The position numbers and the translations under genes were made by a program. 64,000 nt of DNA, taken from contig NZ_JAGXCY010000005.1 of assembly GCF_018310695.1 (NCBI RefSeq), positions 1-64,000 on the forward strand. Direction: 5' to 3'. Source of the DNA: Paenibacillus sp. Marseille-Q4541 (GTDB lineage: Bacteria > Bacillota > Bacilli > Paenibacillales > Paenibacillaceae). Numbering within the stretch: the stretch's first letter is position 1; each line of letters starts with the position of its first letter. The notes beneath the pieces were generated by a model. It was not told the origin of the DNA, did no database searches, and was given only the letters and a program-made list of their open reading frames with translations. Below are positions 17,352 through 26,033 of this stretch, piece by piece.

Positions 17352-17603
17352 TATCCTTGGTGTAGTGTCGATGATGTGCGCTGGAGGTATTATGAAGAAA
17401 TCGGTTATAGCAAGGAGAAAGAAAAGGAACTACGACAACAATTTGGTTTTGAAGAAGTGTACAAGTATTGGAAACCGTTTGAAGCTTATGCAGTAACACA
17501 AATCTTGAAGGAATACGATAACCATGTCATTGATTTTGGGGCAGGGCATTCTGTATATGAAGAGCAATGTGCAGAAGAAGTTATTGAAAGGTTAGTCCTG
17601 TAG
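17352..17603 (+). pseudogene. fragment of a shikimate-kinase-like P-loop protein
   Basis: The frame opens after a TAA at 17349 and reads CSVDDVRWRYYEEIGYSKEK, then EVYKYWKPFEAYAVTQILKE and VIDFGAGHSVYEE. This is the middle of a family of small P-loop kinases (annotated as shikimate kinase or AAA family) that normally has a GxxGSGKST loop upstream and about 60 more residues downstream. Both ends are missing here, and only a GTG at 17376 could start it. It is a truncated relic. Confidence 0.6.
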
Positions 17604-17678
17604 TAGATAAATTGGGTAGACAAAAAAATTTGCAACATGGTACATATATCAACCACAATAGTAACGAGATAGCATACG

Positions 17679-17728
17679 AAAAGAGCTATGAAAACGGGCA
17701 TCACATTCCGTGGAAATAGCTCTTTTTT
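17679..17728 (+). terminator. rho-independent terminator
   Basis: AAAAGAGCTAT (17679-17689) pairs with ATAGCTCTTTT (17716-17726) around a 26-base loop, ending in T residues. Confidence 0.65.
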
Positions 17729-17832
17729 GATGTGAAGAAGGAGACGGCTAAGAACATCGCGAAAATGAGAAGTAGATTGAAGGGCTGAAAGTGAAGTAGT
17801 GAGATGTCTACAATACGACTGGGGGTAAGGTA

Positions 17833-18720
17833 GTGGAGCAATTCCGTGTTTATCATTATGATTCATTTACGTCTATTCCTCATCAGGGTAACCCGGCGGG
17901 AGTTGTTTTTAAGGCAGATAGGCTATCCGATTCTGAAATGCAGCTTATTGCTCATCGTGTTGGCTTTAATGAAACGGTGTTTGTACTAGAATCAAATCGA
18001 GCGGATATCAGACTACGATACTTTACACCCGGTCATGAAATCGGTCTATGCGGACACGCAACGATCGCGTCTATCTATGGTTTACACTCTAATGGCATGT
18101 TTGGCGATGTAGATTCGATCACGCTAGAAACGAAAGATGGCATTTTGCCAGTGTCGTTTTCCAATAAAGATAACAAACTATATATTAAGATGAAACAGCA
18201 CAGTCCCCAGTTTCTTCCTTTTGAAGGGAAGGTAGAAGAACTTTCAGCATCGATTGGGATTTCTCCTTCTGAAATGGAGATGACTCTTCCTATCGTATAT
18301 GGTTCAACTGGAGCATGGACGTTACTAATTCCGGTCAAAAGGTTATCTAGCTTCAGAGAAATGAAGCCGAATAATAATCAATTTCCGAATATACTTAAAG
18401 AGATGCCAAAAGCGTCAGTACACCCTTTTTGTATGGAGGTAGTGAACTCGTCTTCTCTGATGCACGCTAGACATTTTTCATCTCCATTCTCGGGAACGAC
18501 AGAAGATGCAGTTACGGGTACAGCTTCGGGTGTGATGGGTGCGTATTACTTGGAGTATATGGATAATGAGAAGGATGAAGTTCAGTTCATCGTTGAGCAG
18601 GGTCAAGAAATTGGTAAAGATGGAAGGGTTCATGTGGATGTAAGGAGGAATCCTGAAGGAATCGACGTCTATATTGAAGGAACCGCTGTATATGTAGGTG
18701 AGGTCAATTGGAAGAAATGA
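17833..18720 (+). CDS. PhzF-family isomerase
   Basis: 295 residues from the GTG at 17833 after GGGGGTAAGG. Motifs: IPHQGNPAGVVF, VGFNETVFV (the catalytic glutamate), FTPGHEIGLCGHATIAS and AVTGTASGVMGAYYLE. The fold is a pair of diaminopimelate-epimerase-like halves. PhzF itself isomerises a phenazine precursor, but most bacterial homologues lie outside phenazine clusters, as here, and act on unknown small molecules. It stands alone between terminators. Confidence 0.85.
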   Translation: MEQFRVYHYDSFTSIPHQGNPAGVVFKADRLSDSEMQLIAHRVGFNETVFVLESNRADIRLRYFTPGHEIGLCGHATIASIYGLHSNGMFGDVDSITLETKDGILPVSFSNKDNKLYIKMKQHSPQFLPFEGKVEELSASIGISPSEMEMTLPIVYGSTGAWTLLIPVKRLSSFREMKPNNNQFPNILKEMPKASVHPFCMEVVNSSSLMHARHFSSPFSGTTEDAVTGTASGVMGAYYLEYMDNEKDEVQFIVEQGQEIGKDGRVHVDVRRNPEGIDVYIEGTAVYVGEVNWKK

Positions 18721-18820
18721 TCATACAAATGAAGGTTAGCCCGGTCTTGAAGATTCCAATATCTGAAGGCAGGGCTTTATTATTTATGAGGTGCGAAGAC
18801 GAAAGCTCAGGAGGCAGATT

Positions 18821-19126
18821 ATGTTTGTAAAAATGTACATCTATCATGTGAACCTCTCCCGGCTAGCGGAATACAGAAAAATTATGAAAAGTGCCGATGA
18901 GCTGTATAAACGTTATGTGGACTATGAGCTTTTTTATATGGAGAGTGAGGAAACACCAGGGAAGTTTGTTGAAATTCAGACTTATGCCTCGGAGGAATCG
19001 TATGTTACAAGTCAAAAGCTGATTACAAAAGACCCGGAGATAACAAACTTATATGTATCTTTTGAAGCAGTATTGACACCGGATAACAAGCAGATTAAAG
19101 AAGAGACGCTTCGTGATGGTTATTAG
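18821..19126 (+). CDS. small cytoplasmic protein, possible dimeric alpha/beta barrel
   Basis: 101 residues from the ATG at 18821, with CAGGAGG six bases upstream. The pattern FVKMYIYHVNLSRLAEYRKI followed by FVEIQTYASEESYV suggests the ferredoxin-like fold of ABM/NIPSNAP-type proteins, which bind small ligands. This assignment rests only on secondary-structure pattern. A weak terminator follows. Confidence 0.6.
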   Translation: MFVKMYIYHVNLSRLAEYRKIMKSADELYKRYVDYELFYMESEETPGKFVEIQTYASEESYVTSQKLITKDPEITNLYVSFEAVLTPDNKQIKEETLRDGY

Positions 19127-19148
19127 TTTGCAGTAATTACTTGGAATG

Positions 19149-19186
19149 AAGAAGCGCCATGAAATATTCATGAGTGCTTCTTTCTT
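19149..19186 (+). terminator. probable terminator
   Basis: AAGAAGC (19149-19155) pairs with GCTTCTT (19176-19182), extended by CATGAA/TTCATG inside. The T run is short. Confidence 0.5.
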
Positions 19187-19206
19187 GCGGAGAAGAACAT
19201 GCCCCT

Positions 19207-19224
19207 ATTGTGCAGTTGCACAAT
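19207..19224. promoter_or_regulatory. palindrome, candidate CdaR operator
   Basis: ATTGTGCA (19207-19214) and TGCACAAT (19217-19224) form a perfect inverted repeat around GT. It is centred about 64 bases before the expected transcription start of the glycerate permease gene, an activator position. A TTGTGCA half-site recurs in the promoter of the CdaR-type gene (23067-23073), which is why I link it to that regulator. Confidence 0.55.
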
Positions 19225-19267
19225 AAAAATCGTCCTTTTCCCAATATATATTTTTCTCAATCCCCTC

Positions 19268-19299
19268 TATACTGAAAGCGTATTCAGAATACGCATTCA
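19268..19299 (+). promoter_or_regulatory. -10 box with overlapping 27-bp palindrome / cre-like site
   Basis: TATACT (19268-19273) is a good -10. Immediately following, TGAAAGCGTATTC (19273-19285) and GAATACGCATTCA (19287-19299) form an inverted repeat with one mismatch around a central A. The left part, TGAAAGCGTATTCA, fits the catabolite-responsive element consensus TGWAANCGNTNWCA at 13 of 14 positions, so CcpA repression at the transcription start is likely. Confidence 0.6.
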
Positions 19300-19335
19300 A
19301 AAATTTAAAATTTGACACATAGGGGGTCATACACA

Positions 19336-20634
19336 ATGGATGGATTAACAATTAGCTGGATCGGGGCTCTTGCCGGGCTCGCCATTGCGATCATTCTTAT
19401 CCTGAGAAAGCTGAATCCGGTGTATGCATTATTTCTAGGGGCCATCGTTGGTGCACTTATCGGCGGAGCCAATCTGGAAGAAACAATTAACGTACTTGTA
19501 AGCGGAACACAAAGTGTAATGGGCACCGTACTTCGGGTACTCGCAGCGGGTGTACTTGCTGGTGTTATGATGGAATCGGGTGCTGCCGAAACGATAGCTC
19601 AGGCCATCGTGAAAAAGTTTGGCGGTGGCAAAGCGATACTTGCTTTAGCACTTGCAACGATGATTATTACCGCAGTTGGTGTATTTATTCCGGTAGCAGT
19701 TTTGATCGTGGCGCCTATCGCTTTATCTGTAGGTAACAAAATGGGCATTTCGAAAATCGCCCTACTGCTCGCACTCTCAGGTGGGGGTAAGGCAGGAAAC
19801 ATTATCTCACCGAATCCGAATACCATTGCGGCTGCGCGAGGTTTTGATCTTGATCTTAGTCAGGTGATGATTGCAGGATTTGTACCTGCCTTATTCGGAC
19901 TTGCTGTAACCGTTATTGTCGCTACGTTATTGAAGAAAAAAGGGGTTATGGTAACAGAAGAAGAGGCAGCTGGCAAAGGAGAAGCAGACATGTCTTCCTA
20001 TCCGCCGCTCAAAAGAGCCATTGTCGCTCCGCTCGTTGCAATTATTCTGCTAATGATCAACCCTATTGGAGCCATTCTTGGTATCGATGCATTAGAAGCT
20101 TTTAAAGTGGATGCACTTTATATTCTACCGATCGCTGGTGTAATTGGAATGCTCGCTATGGGAAAAGCAAACAAGATATTGGATTATTCCGCATCCGGTC
20201 TGAACAAAATGACAGCTACCGTGCTGATTTTGATTGGTGCAGGGGGAATTGCAGGGCTGATCTCGAATTCTGATTTGTCTACTCAAGTGGTTAGTATCAT
20301 TGAAGCATCGGGAATTTCAGGGACTTTCCTTGCTCCGATTGCCGGTATTCTGATGGCGGCAGCAACGGCTTCGACATCAACAGGTGTAATTTTAGCAACA
20401 GGTTCCTTTGGAGAAGCTATTCTTAATATGGGAACAGCACCTCTTGCCGCAGCAGCAATGGTACACACCGGGGCGACGGTTATTGACTCCCTTCCACAAG
20501 GTAACTACTTCCATGTCACTGCAGGAAGTATGAATATGTCAATTAAACAACGGATGGGACTCGTACCTTACGAAGCCATTGTTGGTGGAACGATGACGAT
20601 TGTAGCAACGCTCATGTACGGATTTTTTTCATAA
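19336..20634 (+). CDS. GntP-family permease, probably for glycerate
   Basis: 432 residues from the ATG at 19336, eight bases after AGGGGGT. It is an almost wholly hydrophobic protein with about 12 membrane helices and the GntP-type segments LNPVYALFLGAIVGALIGG, SGGGKAGNIISPNPNTIAAA and AATASTSTGVILATGSFGEA. GntP relatives carry gluconate and other sugar acids with protons. The next gene, 21 bases downstream, is a glycerate kinase, and a CdaR-type sugar-acid regulator lies opposite, so glycerate is the likely cargo. Confidence 0.85.
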   Translation: MDGLTISWIGALAGLAIAIILILRKLNPVYALFLGAIVGALIGGANLEETINVLVSGTQSVMGTVLRVLAAGVLAGVMMESGAAETIAQAIVKKFGGGKAILALALATMIITAVGVFIPVAVLIVAPIALSVGNKMGISKIALLLALSGGGKAGNIISPNPNTIAAARGFDLDLSQVMIAGFVPALFGLAVTVIVATLLKKKGVMVTEEEAAGKGEADMSSYPPLKRAIVAPLVAIILLMINPIGAILGIDALEAFKVDALYILPIAGVIGMLAMGKANKILDYSASGLNKMTATVLILIGAGGIAGLISNSDLSTQVVSIIEASGISGTFLAPIAGILMAAATASTSTGVILATGSFGEAILNMGTAPLAAAAMVHTGATVIDSLPQGNYFHVTAGSMNMSIKQRMGLVPYEAIVGGTMTIVATLMYGFFS

Positions 20635-20655
20635 AATAGGTTAAGAGGTGATCAT

Positions 20656-21798
20656 ATGAAACAGCAAACATTTGTACTCGCACCTGATTCTTTTAAAGAA
20701 AGTATGACGGCTAAAGAAGTGTGTGTTGCGATGGAAAAAGGATTGCGTAAAGCTTTTCCGGATGCAAATTACTTGCATGTTCCCATGGCTGATGGGGGAG
20801 AAGGCACCGTGCAATCTCTTGTGGATGCTACGGGCGGAAAAATGATCGAAAAACAAGTTATCGGTCCTCTTGGAAACCTGGTAACTGCGAGATATGGTAT
20901 TATGGGAGACGGCACAACAGCTGCTATAGAAATGGCTTCGGCTAGCGGGATCCATTATGTAACCAAAGAAACAAAAAATCCGCTGATTACGACCACCTAT
21001 GGAACTGGTGAGCTCATACGCGAATGCCTCGAGCAGGGGATTAAGAAAATTATTATCGGCATTGGTGGCAGCGCAACAAATGATGGCGGAACAGGTATGG
21101 CGGAAGCGCTTGGTACAAAATTTCTCGATAGCGAAGGAAACACACTTCCTCGTGGTGGGGGCAGTTTAGGTCAGCTTCACTCCATCGATGTCACAGAACT
21201 TGATCCAAGACTACAGCAAGTAGAAATCATTGTGGCTTGTGATGTAACCAATCCACTGTGCGGTGAGACAGGTGCTTCTCATGTATTTGGCCCGCAAAAA
21301 GGCGCTACGCCGGAAATGGTTCTTGAGCTAGATACGAATCTTGCCCATTACGCGGAAGTAGTGAAAGCACAGCTGAATAAGGATGTTCGTGATATTCCTG
21401 GGGCGGGTGCGGCAGGTGGCCTTGGCGCAGGACTTCTTATTTTTACAAAAGCAACATTACAAAGAGGTATCGATATCGTCATTGAGTACACAGGGCTACG
21501 TGAAAAACTTGCGGGAGCAGATTATTGCTTCACGGGAGAAGGCGGAATAGACTTCCAAACGAAATTTGGTAAAACTCCTTACGGCGTTGCCAAAGCAGCA
21601 AAAGAAAAAGGAGTTCGAGTCATTGGACTTGCTGGATATATTGGAGAAGGCGTGGAAGTATTGTACGAGGAAGGGATCGATGCGATCTTCGGTATAGTCC
21701 CTGGAGCGTCTGAGATTGATAAGCTGCTTGCCGAAGGTCCTCGGAACGTGGAGCGAACCAGTGAAAATATCGGCAGATTGCTCAGAATGAGTATATAA
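20656..21798 (+). CDS. glycerate kinase (GlxK/GarK family)
   Basis: 380 residues, the usual length. The family signature is clear: LAPDSFKESMTAKEVCVAME at the start, MADGGEGTVQSLVDATGG, IGIGGSATNDGGTGMAEALG, CDVTNPLCGETGAS and FTGEGGIDFQTKFGKTP. It phosphorylates glycerate, normally to 2-phosphoglycerate in this family, feeding lower glycolysis. It follows the permease in one transcript, with AAGAGGTG before the ATG. Confidence 0.9.
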   Translation: MKQQTFVLAPDSFKESMTAKEVCVAMEKGLRKAFPDANYLHVPMADGGEGTVQSLVDATGGKMIEKQVIGPLGNLVTARYGIMGDGTTAAIEMASASGIHYVTKETKNPLITTTYGTGELIRECLEQGIKKIIIGIGGSATNDGGTGMAEALGTKFLDSEGNTLPRGGGSLGQLHSIDVTELDPRLQQVEIIVACDVTNPLCGETGASHVFGPQKGATPEMVLELDTNLAHYAEVVKAQLNKDVRDIPGAGAAGGLGAGLLIFTKATLQRGIDIVIEYTGLREKLAGADYCFTGEGGIDFQTKFGKTPYGVAKAAKEKGVRVIGLAGYIGEGVEVLYEEGIDAIFGIVPGASEIDKLLAEGPRNVERTSENIGRLLRMSI

Positions 21799-21866
21799 AG
21801 AACACGAATGAAGTTAGGAATTTAGATAGAGAGATAGAGATAACATTGGATAGAGTGGTTTCATAG

Positions 21867-21917
21867 AAAAGCACAACCGGGACTCTTCACTTGCGAAGAG
21901 CACTGGTTGTGCTTTTT
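21867..21917. terminator. rho-independent terminator, possibly bidirectional
   Basis: AAAAGCACAACC (21867-21878) pairs with GGTTGTGCTTTT (21905-21916), with an inner CTCTTC/GAAGAG stem. It separates the glycerate operon from the convergent regulator. Confidence 0.8.
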
Positions 21918-21955
21918 AGTAGCGTAATCTTAGCGTTTTTGTACTGTACCATGTG

Positions 21956-22996
21956 TTACTTGAATAGAGCTAGTAATCCATGTGTTAATTCAAACAGTTC
22001 AAATACATTTCGGGGGTCTTTACCCGTGAGGTCGTGAATTCTTTTTAGTCGATATTGAAGGGTATTGCGATGAATATTGAGATGTGTAGACGTCAAGGAT
22101 ACGCTCCCATTATTATTAATGAAAGTCCGCAGAGTATCCAGTAGATCTACTGACTCCTTGTCTTCCAGCTTCATGATGAGCTGCTCCGAATGAGTTAAAT
22201 TCGCATGGCTTAGTTTTACCAGAAATTCAACCTGAGGATAGGGAATCATGCGATTTTGCAGCTGAAGAGCTTCAGCAACATGCATAGCGGATTGGGCCTG
22301 GTGATAACTGTCTGCGATAAAAGGTTCATGTTTTCCCATACTTATTTTGCACCGCTCATCTTTAAGAAGCTGTGTTATCATTTCATCCACTGCACTTGTC
22401 GACTGAATAAGAAATATATACGTGTTTGTGCTTTCATCGATAAGAAAAGAGGGATGCAGCATCAGCAGATGGGATCGATCTTGGTTTACTCGAAGTCCCT
22501 TAATGTATAGGACAGTTGTGGGTAGCGTTAAGTTAATCTTATAGAAGAGCGCTTCTTTTCTCAGCTTCTGGGTGTACAATCCACGTTGATGGAGCAAAAT
22601 CTCGAGTAACGCTTTTTTCTGCTTCTCTTCATTTTGGATGGTATGGAGGGCGATTCCTTGTTCGATTAGAAGAACAACCGTAGTTCTGACAATATTGCAA
22701 AAAGGACGTACTTCTTCCGGATTACCGGTAATTCCAATGACACCAACACGGGAATTTCCAATAACAATGGGTTCGTTGGTCCCTTTTTTCTCGTATTCAC
22801 CATCTTCCCACACTTCAATCATCTCACCGCTGGACAAAGCACGTACAGCACCTTGATGTTCGGTCCCGACGCGCTTTCGGTTTCCGCTTCCAATAATGAT
22901 GCCTTGTGCATTCATAATATTAATATTGTAAGGAATATCCTTCATCATTTTATCCACGATATCTTGTGCTAAAGTTTCTGATAATTGATATAACAT
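21956..22996 (-). CDS. CdaR-family sugar-diacid regulator
   Basis: 346 residues in CdaR order: an N-terminal diacid-recognition domain (about 1-130, LSETLAQDIVDKMMKDIPYNINIMN...GVIGITGNPEEV), a degenerate GGDEF-like middle, and a C-terminal PucR/CdaR helix-turn-helix (LTSTHLNIHRNTLQYRLKRI, about 305-324). E. coli CdaR activates glucarate and glycerate genes in response to glycerate. The glycerate permease-kinase operon opposite makes the same role likely. Its own promoter carries a half copy of the proposed operator. Confidence 0.88.
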   Translation of the reverse strand: MLYQLSETLAQDIVDKMMKDIPYNINIMNAQGIIIGSGNRKRVGTEHQGAVRALSSGEMIEVWEDGEYEKKGTNEPIVIGNSRVGVIGITGNPEEVRPFCNIVRTTVVLLIEQGIALHTIQNEEKQKKALLEILLHQRGLYTQKLRKEALFYKINLTLPTTVLYIKGLRVNQDRSHLLMLHPSFLIDESTNTYIFLIQSTSAVDEMITQLLKDERCKISMGKHEPFIADSYHQAQSAMHVAEALQLQNRMIPYPQVEFLVKLSHANLTHSEQLIMKLEDKESVDLLDTLRTFINNNGSVSLTSTHLNIHRNTLQYRLKRIHDLTGKDPRNVFELFELTHGLLALFK

Positions 22997-23054
22997 AAGG
23001 CATTCGCTCCATATCAGCTTGGTCTCTTCCTATTTGTGTCCTATTCTAAGAATT

Positions 23055-23073
23055 AGTATAACGCAGTTGTGCA
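23055..23073 (-). promoter_or_regulatory. cdaR promoter with operator half-site
   Basis: Read on the minus strand, TATACT (23060-23055) is a -10 box about 60 bases upstream of the start. Directly next to it, TTGTGCA (plus strand 23067-23073) repeats one arm of the palindrome at 19207. This suggests autoregulation. Confidence 0.4.
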
Positions 23074-23211
23074 TGTGAATGAAGGAAGCGAAAGGGAAAT
23101 AGTAATCTACTAAAAGAGGGATTTATGTAATAATGGAAGAAATTAGGGGTGGAGGAACCCTTCTTGCGGAAGTAACGTAGAGAGAACTTTTTGATGAACG
23201 GAGGACACCCT

Positions 23212-23766
23212 ATGAAATCGACAACGAACATAGCAGGTTTGTTTATTCTTTTTATTGTACTTAGCTATCTGCTTGTGTCGTGTAGTTTTGCTTCTTCCGA
23301 TTCATTCAATCGCAAACCTTACGATGGAAGGATACTGAGTATTGGTATAGTCGGTGAAGTGCCCGATGTGAGGGAAAAACACATTTTATTTCAAAAAATA
23401 CATCTTCATCAAATGAAAGAAGCGAGTATAGGGCATAACTTGGATGCAATTTTCATAAGCAAAGAATTTTTATCGGCTGCAGCGGCACCCGAGTTTGCAA
23501 AAGTATATAAGGGAGCAGAGATCCCGGTGTTCTTTTTGGAATCCGAACGAGGTTATGTTCCTTTCTATTATGAAGGGATTAGTTATGAAGATGCGCCGGA
23601 CACATTTGATCTTACATACGCTACTGCGCTTGTCCCGGAGTCTGGGAATGAAATGAAGTATTGGGGCTTCGGGCTAAACAATGACAAGAAGAACAAGAAA
23701 AATATTCAGTCAGCGTATTCGGATATGTTCCAAGCCATTGACAAGGGATCTCTTAATAATGAATAA
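23212..23766 (+). CDS. lipoprotein of unknown function
   Basis: 184 residues from the ATG at 23212, with ACGGAGGA upstream. The signal sequence (hydrophobic about 7-24) ends in the lipobox LVSC, so the protein should be lipid-anchored outside. The mature part has a Rossmann-like pattern (ILSIGIVGEVPDV, AIFISKEFLSAAA, IPVFFLESERGYVPF) reminiscent of small regulatory or periplasmic-binding folds. It lies 20 bases upstream of a GNAT gene. Function unknown. Confidence 0.7.
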   Translation: MKSTTNIAGLFILFIVLSYLLVSCSFASSDSFNRKPYDGRILSIGIVGEVPDVREKHILFQKIHLHQMKEASIGHNLDAIFISKEFLSAAAAPEFAKVYKGAEIPVFFLESERGYVPFYYEGISYEDAPDTFDLTYATALVPESGNEMKYWGFGLNNDKKNKKNIQSAYSDMFQAIDKGSLNNE

Positions 23767-23786
23767 GAGGATTTAGGAGGGAAAAC

Positions 23787-24308
23787 ATGATGGATACATT
23801 TTTAGTAGAACCAACGCAAGAGTATAAGCGGGAATATTTGGAAATGATTGCGGAGTGGAGAAATACGAAAGAAAAAATGGTTCCGTTTGTGCTGCGATCA
23901 GATCCTACGGATTATGAAACGTTTCTAATGGAAATGGAGGATTTAAAAACGGGCAGGAATCTGACTCATTTGAAAGTCAAGAGTTCGACTTTTTGGCTAG
24001 TTCGATCCGATCGAACCGTACTAGGTGCCGTAAATGTACGGCATGAGCTGAGCCAGCGACTTCTCGAAGTCGGTGGACATATTGGATATGGAATCAGGCC
24101 GAGTGAAAGAAAAAAAGGATATGCGTCCCGTATTTTGGCTCTTGGGCTAGAAGAGGCACGGAAATTAGGAATTCGCAGGGTACTTGTGACCTGTGACAAA
24201 GAGAATACGGGATCAGCAAAAACGATTATGAAAAATGGCGGTGTTCTAGAATCGGAAGCCGATTTGGATGGGATACCGATTGAAAGGTACTGGATAGAGT
24301 TAGATTAA
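23787..24308 (+). CDS. GNAT-family acetyltransferase (COG3981-like)
   Basis: 173 residues. The N-terminal half reads like COG3981 predicted acetyltransferases (FLVEPTQEYKREYLEMIAEW, VPFVLRSDPTDYETFL). The acetyl-CoA site is IGYGIRPSERKKGYASRIL, followed by VLVTCDKENTGSAKTIMKNGG. Its substrate is unknown. An AGGAGGG precedes the ATG. It is terminated at 24371. Confidence 0.85.
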   Translation: MMDTFLVEPTQEYKREYLEMIAEWRNTKEKMVPFVLRSDPTDYETFLMEMEDLKTGRNLTHLKVKSSTFWLVRSDRTVLGAVNVRHELSQRLLEVGGHIGYGIRPSERKKGYASRILALGLEEARKLGIRRVLVTCDKENTGSAKTIMKNGGVLESEADLDGIPIERYWIELD

Positions 24309-24370
24309 AAACTATAGCAATAATCATATAATTTTTTCCATATTAATAGTATAATAGGGAAAAATGTTTG

Positions 24371-24408
24371 AAAGGACTTGAGCGCCGAGGCAAGCAAGTC
24401 CTTTTTAT
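24371..24408 (+). terminator. rho-independent terminator
   Basis: AAAGGACTTG (24371-24380) pairs with CAAGTCCTTT (24394-24403), followed by T residues. Confidence 0.8.
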
Positions 24409-24443
24409 TTTTACAGTCTAACAAAAAAGTGGGGGATATAACC

Positions 24444-24647
24444 ATGGATCAAGGCATGGGAGTAATGTACGGTTTTAGTATAGTAGCCATACTTTTTCAG
24501 CTATTGTATCTCGTCTGTATTGGACTAGGAATTTATGGTTTGGTGTTGTTCATCAAACTAGCGCGCAGGGGTATTACTGCACTCGAAATATATATCGGGA
24601 AACATAGGGATCCTAACCAACGTATGGATCAGAACAATAGGGTATGA
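24444..24647 (+). CDS. 67-residue membrane protein
   Basis: The ATG at 24444 follows GGGGGAT. A hydrophobic stretch (about 8-38) forms one long or two short helices, followed by a basic amphipathic tail (RRGITALEIYIGKHRD). Similar short proteins with a helix plus ALEIYI tail are common in Bacillus and Paenibacillus and have no known role. Confidence 0.6.
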   Translation: MDQGMGVMYGFSIVAILFQLLYLVCIGLGIYGLVLFIKLARRGITALEIYIGKHRDPNQRMDQNNRV

Positions 24648-24928
24648 GATTACCCCATTCAGTATCATTACTTTTTATACGGATTACTTAAGATTCACAG
24701 AAAAGGAAAAACAGCATTTTTATGTACTCTTCATTTTAGGAGCAAGTCAGTTTTTTGGAAATGATCAAACGCCTGTAGATCTTATAGTCATGCTCGGTGT
24801 AGCAAAAAGTATTTCTTTTCTTTTTTCATTCTGATATTTTGCATCATATATGGAGTTCTACGCTGGAATGAGCTGGGCGAGGAGTAAAATCATTGTCATT
24901 ATCGTTCAATTAGAAATGTGAAAATAAC
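24648..24928 (+). other. gap with a possible decayed reading frame
   Basis: From 24646 one frame stays open to about 24834 without a start codon (ITPFSIITFYTDYLRFTEKE..., ending at a TGA). Another then reads FCIIYGVLRWNELGEE to a TAA. The hydrophobic, protein-like character suggests a broken small membrane protein, but no family is recognisable. Confidence 0.25.
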
Positions 24929-24932
24929 AATA

Positions 24933-24975
24933 AAAAGTGGATTCATTTTTCGGAATGAATCCACTTTTCACTTTT
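24933..24975. terminator. bidirectional terminator
   Basis: AAAAGTGGATTCATT (24933-24947) pairs perfectly with AATGAATCCACTTTT (24954-24968). T runs on both strands let it serve the GH18 gene from the right. Confidence 0.85.
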
Positions 24976-25001
24976 TTCTTCAAACACTCATTTTTCCTGT
25001 T

Positions 25002-26033
25002 TTACTGTCGTAATGCCTGATCCATCGCGGTTATTAGGGTTGAAGTCGGGTCACATGTATACTCCCAGAACATGATACCAGCAAGATTTTTCTCTCTGAC
25101 ATAAGTGCTTTTATAGGAGAGGGATTCGGGATCATCATAAGTGATAAAGGTACTCCCATCGAACAGAAAAGGCGCTTTGGCTTCATCATCCCAGTATCTT
25201 GTAAACGTTCCGCCTCCGATGTATTCCTGCACAAGTTTTCCGTAGTTTGGACCGTAACCTCCGGATGATGGACTCATTTGTAGATATCCTGAGTTTGTAC
25301 TCGGGACATTCTTCCACATTCTTGAATAAAAAGCGGCACCAATGACAAGTTTATGAGCCGGAACCCCAGCATTCATGAATATTTGAACAGAAGCATCTAC
25401 ACTAATACGGAATAGATCTCCTGTTGAAGTGTAGAGGTTCGTATGATGGCCGGTTAGTGTCTGAAATCCGCCGCGCATATCGTAAGTCATAAGTTGAACA
25501 TAATCGAGATAGGGGTGAACAAGGTTCATTTCAGTTCCATCTACATAATATTGATCTGCTCCTGCAGCAATAGTAAGTAAGTAGTAACGACCTGTCTGTT
25601 CGCCGTACTGATCGAGCCTCTGCCTAATTGTTTTCAGCAGCAGGGTGAAATTGGTTTTATCCGCTGGGGAGGATGTAATCCCCGCTTCTGAATAACACGG
25701 GTACTCCCAGTCAAGATCAATTCCATCGAACGGATATTTACTTAATAATTCTTCGCAAGATTCAGCTATTTGAATACGGCTTTGCTCAGAAGCAGCTGCT
25801 TCCGAGAATCCTCCAGCACTCCACCCCCCAACAGAAATCAATATTCTTAGATCAGGGTTTATTGCTTTTAGCCTCAATACTTGCTGAATGGTAGCTCTGC
25901 TATCATAGTGAATTCTTCCATTAACAATGTGTGCGAAAGCAACATGAATATGGGTAAGCTTAGCTGCATCTTGTTTTGTTACATCGGATAGCCCAGCGCT
26001 TGTCACATAACCGCAGAGAATGTAATCTGACAT
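25002..26033 (-). CDS. GH18 chitinase-like enzyme without signal peptide
   Basis: 343 residues from the ATG at 26033, preceded by AAGGAGG. The GH18 barrel is clear: LRILISVGGWSAGGFSEAA, the catalytic DGIDLDWEYP (DxxDxDxE, about 119-128), YVQLMTYDMRGG and GIMFWEYTCD. The family hydrolyses chitin or chitooligosaccharides, or acts as endo-beta-N-acetylglucosaminidase on N-glycans. There is no signal peptide and no binding module, so it probably acts on imported oligosaccharides or is released by lysis. It sits just upstream of the sugar-binding lipoprotein and the mannosidase locus, and a link to N-glycan trimming is possible but unproven. Confidence 0.85.
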   Translation of the reverse strand: MSDYILCGYVTSAGLSDVTKQDAAKLTHIHVAFAHIVNGRIHYDSRATIQQVLRLKAINPDLRILISVGGWSAGGFSEAAASEQSRIQIAESCEELLSKYPFDGIDLDWEYPCYSEAGITSSPADKTNFTLLLKTIRQRLDQYGEQTGRYYLLTIAAGADQYYVDGTEMNLVHPYLDYVQLMTYDMRGGFQTLTGHHTNLYTSTGDLFRISVDASVQIFMNAGVPAHKLVIGAAFYSRMWKNVPSTNSGYLQMSPSSGGYGPNYGKLVQEYIGGGTFTRYWDDEAKAPFLFDGSTFITYDDPESLSYKSTYVREKNLAGIMFWEYTCDPTSTLITAMDQALRQ

